Assembly (NCBI GenBank): GCA_038106885.1
Contig: JAYNFX010000052.1
Span: 1 to 7,066, forward strand
Direction: 5' to 3'
DNA from: UBA3537 sp038106885
Lineage (GTDB): Bacteria; Bacteroidota; Bacteroidia; Flavobacteriales; Flavobacteriaceae
Length of the DNA stretch: 7,066 nt
Shown here: piece after piece, positions 6,905 through 7,066 of the stretch
Numbering within the stretch: position 1 is the stretch's first letter
Layout of the letters: every line of letters starts with the position of its first letter
Position numbers and translations under genes: made by a program
The notes under the pieces: generated by a model
Seen by the model: only the letters and a program-made list of their open reading frames with translations
Databases searched by the model: none
Told to the model about the DNA's origin: nothing

Positions 6905-7066
6905 ATGGCAATCGTAGTTAACATGCCCCGTTTAAGTGATACCATGGAAGAAGGTACTGTCGCGAGCTGGTTAAAAAATGTAGGTGACTTTGTTGAGGAA
7001 GGTGATATACTTGCAGAAATTGAAACTGACAAAGCAACTATGGAATTCGAATCCTTCAATGAAGGT
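6905..7066 (+). CDS. pdhC: Pyruvate dehydrogenase E2, dihydrolipoamide acetyltransferase (5' part)
   Basis: Only the first 54 codons are present; the reading frame is open at the window edge. They encode the start of an N-terminal lipoyl domain: VNMPRLSDTMEEGTVASWL (residues 5-23), then VGDFVEEGDILAEIETDKATMEFES. Lys43 in ETDKATM is the predicted lipoyl-lysine. E2 carries acetyl groups from E1 to CoA and forms the core of the complex. The ATG is 3 bases after the pdhA stop, so the two genes are almost certainly one transcript and may be translationally coupled. Pairing with pdhA argues for the pyruvate complex rather than the 2-oxoglutarate or branched-chain E2, whose lipoyl domains are similar. 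The catalytic domain is not visible here. Names pdhC, pdhB and aceF are all used for this subunit. Confidence 0.9.
   Translation, partial: MAIVVNMPRLSDTMEEGTVASWLKNVGDFVEEGDILAEIETDKATMEFESFNEG

Noticed and set aside
6874..7059. 61-codon - strand open frame across the pdhA-pdhC junction
   Set aside because: It is antisense to the clear lipoyl domain of pdhC and the end of pdhA; the Ser-rich translation resembles no known family.
1..7066. Mobile elements, CRISPR arrays, tRNA or rRNA genes, or an unknown defence system
   Set aside because: No repeat-spacer pattern, transposase, terminal inverted repeats, tRNA-like fold or foreign-looking gene was seen. Composition is uniform and all genes are core functions.

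Overview
The window is a low-GC, densely coded piece of chromosome from a member of the Bacteroidota, most likely class Flavobacteriia. The main reasons are the tandem type IX secretion system (T9SS) genes porU and porV, a system confined to this phylum and its close relatives. Start codons lack Shine-Dalgarno sequences, and there are -7 boxes of the Bacteroidota form TAnnTTTG. All genes lie on the + strand, and nothing on the - strand looks real.

Layout: 1-116 is a leader with a TAATTTTG box. 117-3956 is porU, the T9SS C25-family sortase, complete with signal peptide, His/Cys catalytic dyad and FlgD-like C-terminal domain. 3993-5276 is porV, the outer-membrane beta-barrel partner of PorU. 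5326-5811 is cdd, a homotetrameric-type cytidine deaminase. 5810-5829 is a perfect AT-only palindrome that includes the last two bases of the cdd stop codon. 5903-6901 is pdhA, the E1-alpha subunit of pyruvate dehydrogenase. 6905-7066 is the start of pdhC, the lipoylated E2 subunit, cut by the window edge. No gene-free stretch exceeds about 120 bases.

The genes form two functional blocks. PorU and PorV make up part of the cell-surface attachment complex: PorV is the barrel that receives cargo carrying a C-terminal sorting domain, and PorU removes that domain. PdhA and PdhC belong to the complex that converts pyruvate to acetyl-CoA. Cdd, a pyrimidine salvage enzyme, sits between them with no obvious functional link. 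From memory, this order (often with gldJ just upstream of porU) recurs in flavobacteria, so it looks like conserved core synteny rather than a newly acquired island.

I did not find an undescribed system. The points most worth a second look are a well-formed promoter inside the 3' end of porU that could uncouple porV from porU, and an acidic DxNxNGxxD loop in PorV that resembles a calcium-binding loop. Also notable are the AT-only palindrome after cdd and the E1-alpha/E2 gene pair with no E1-beta gene between them.
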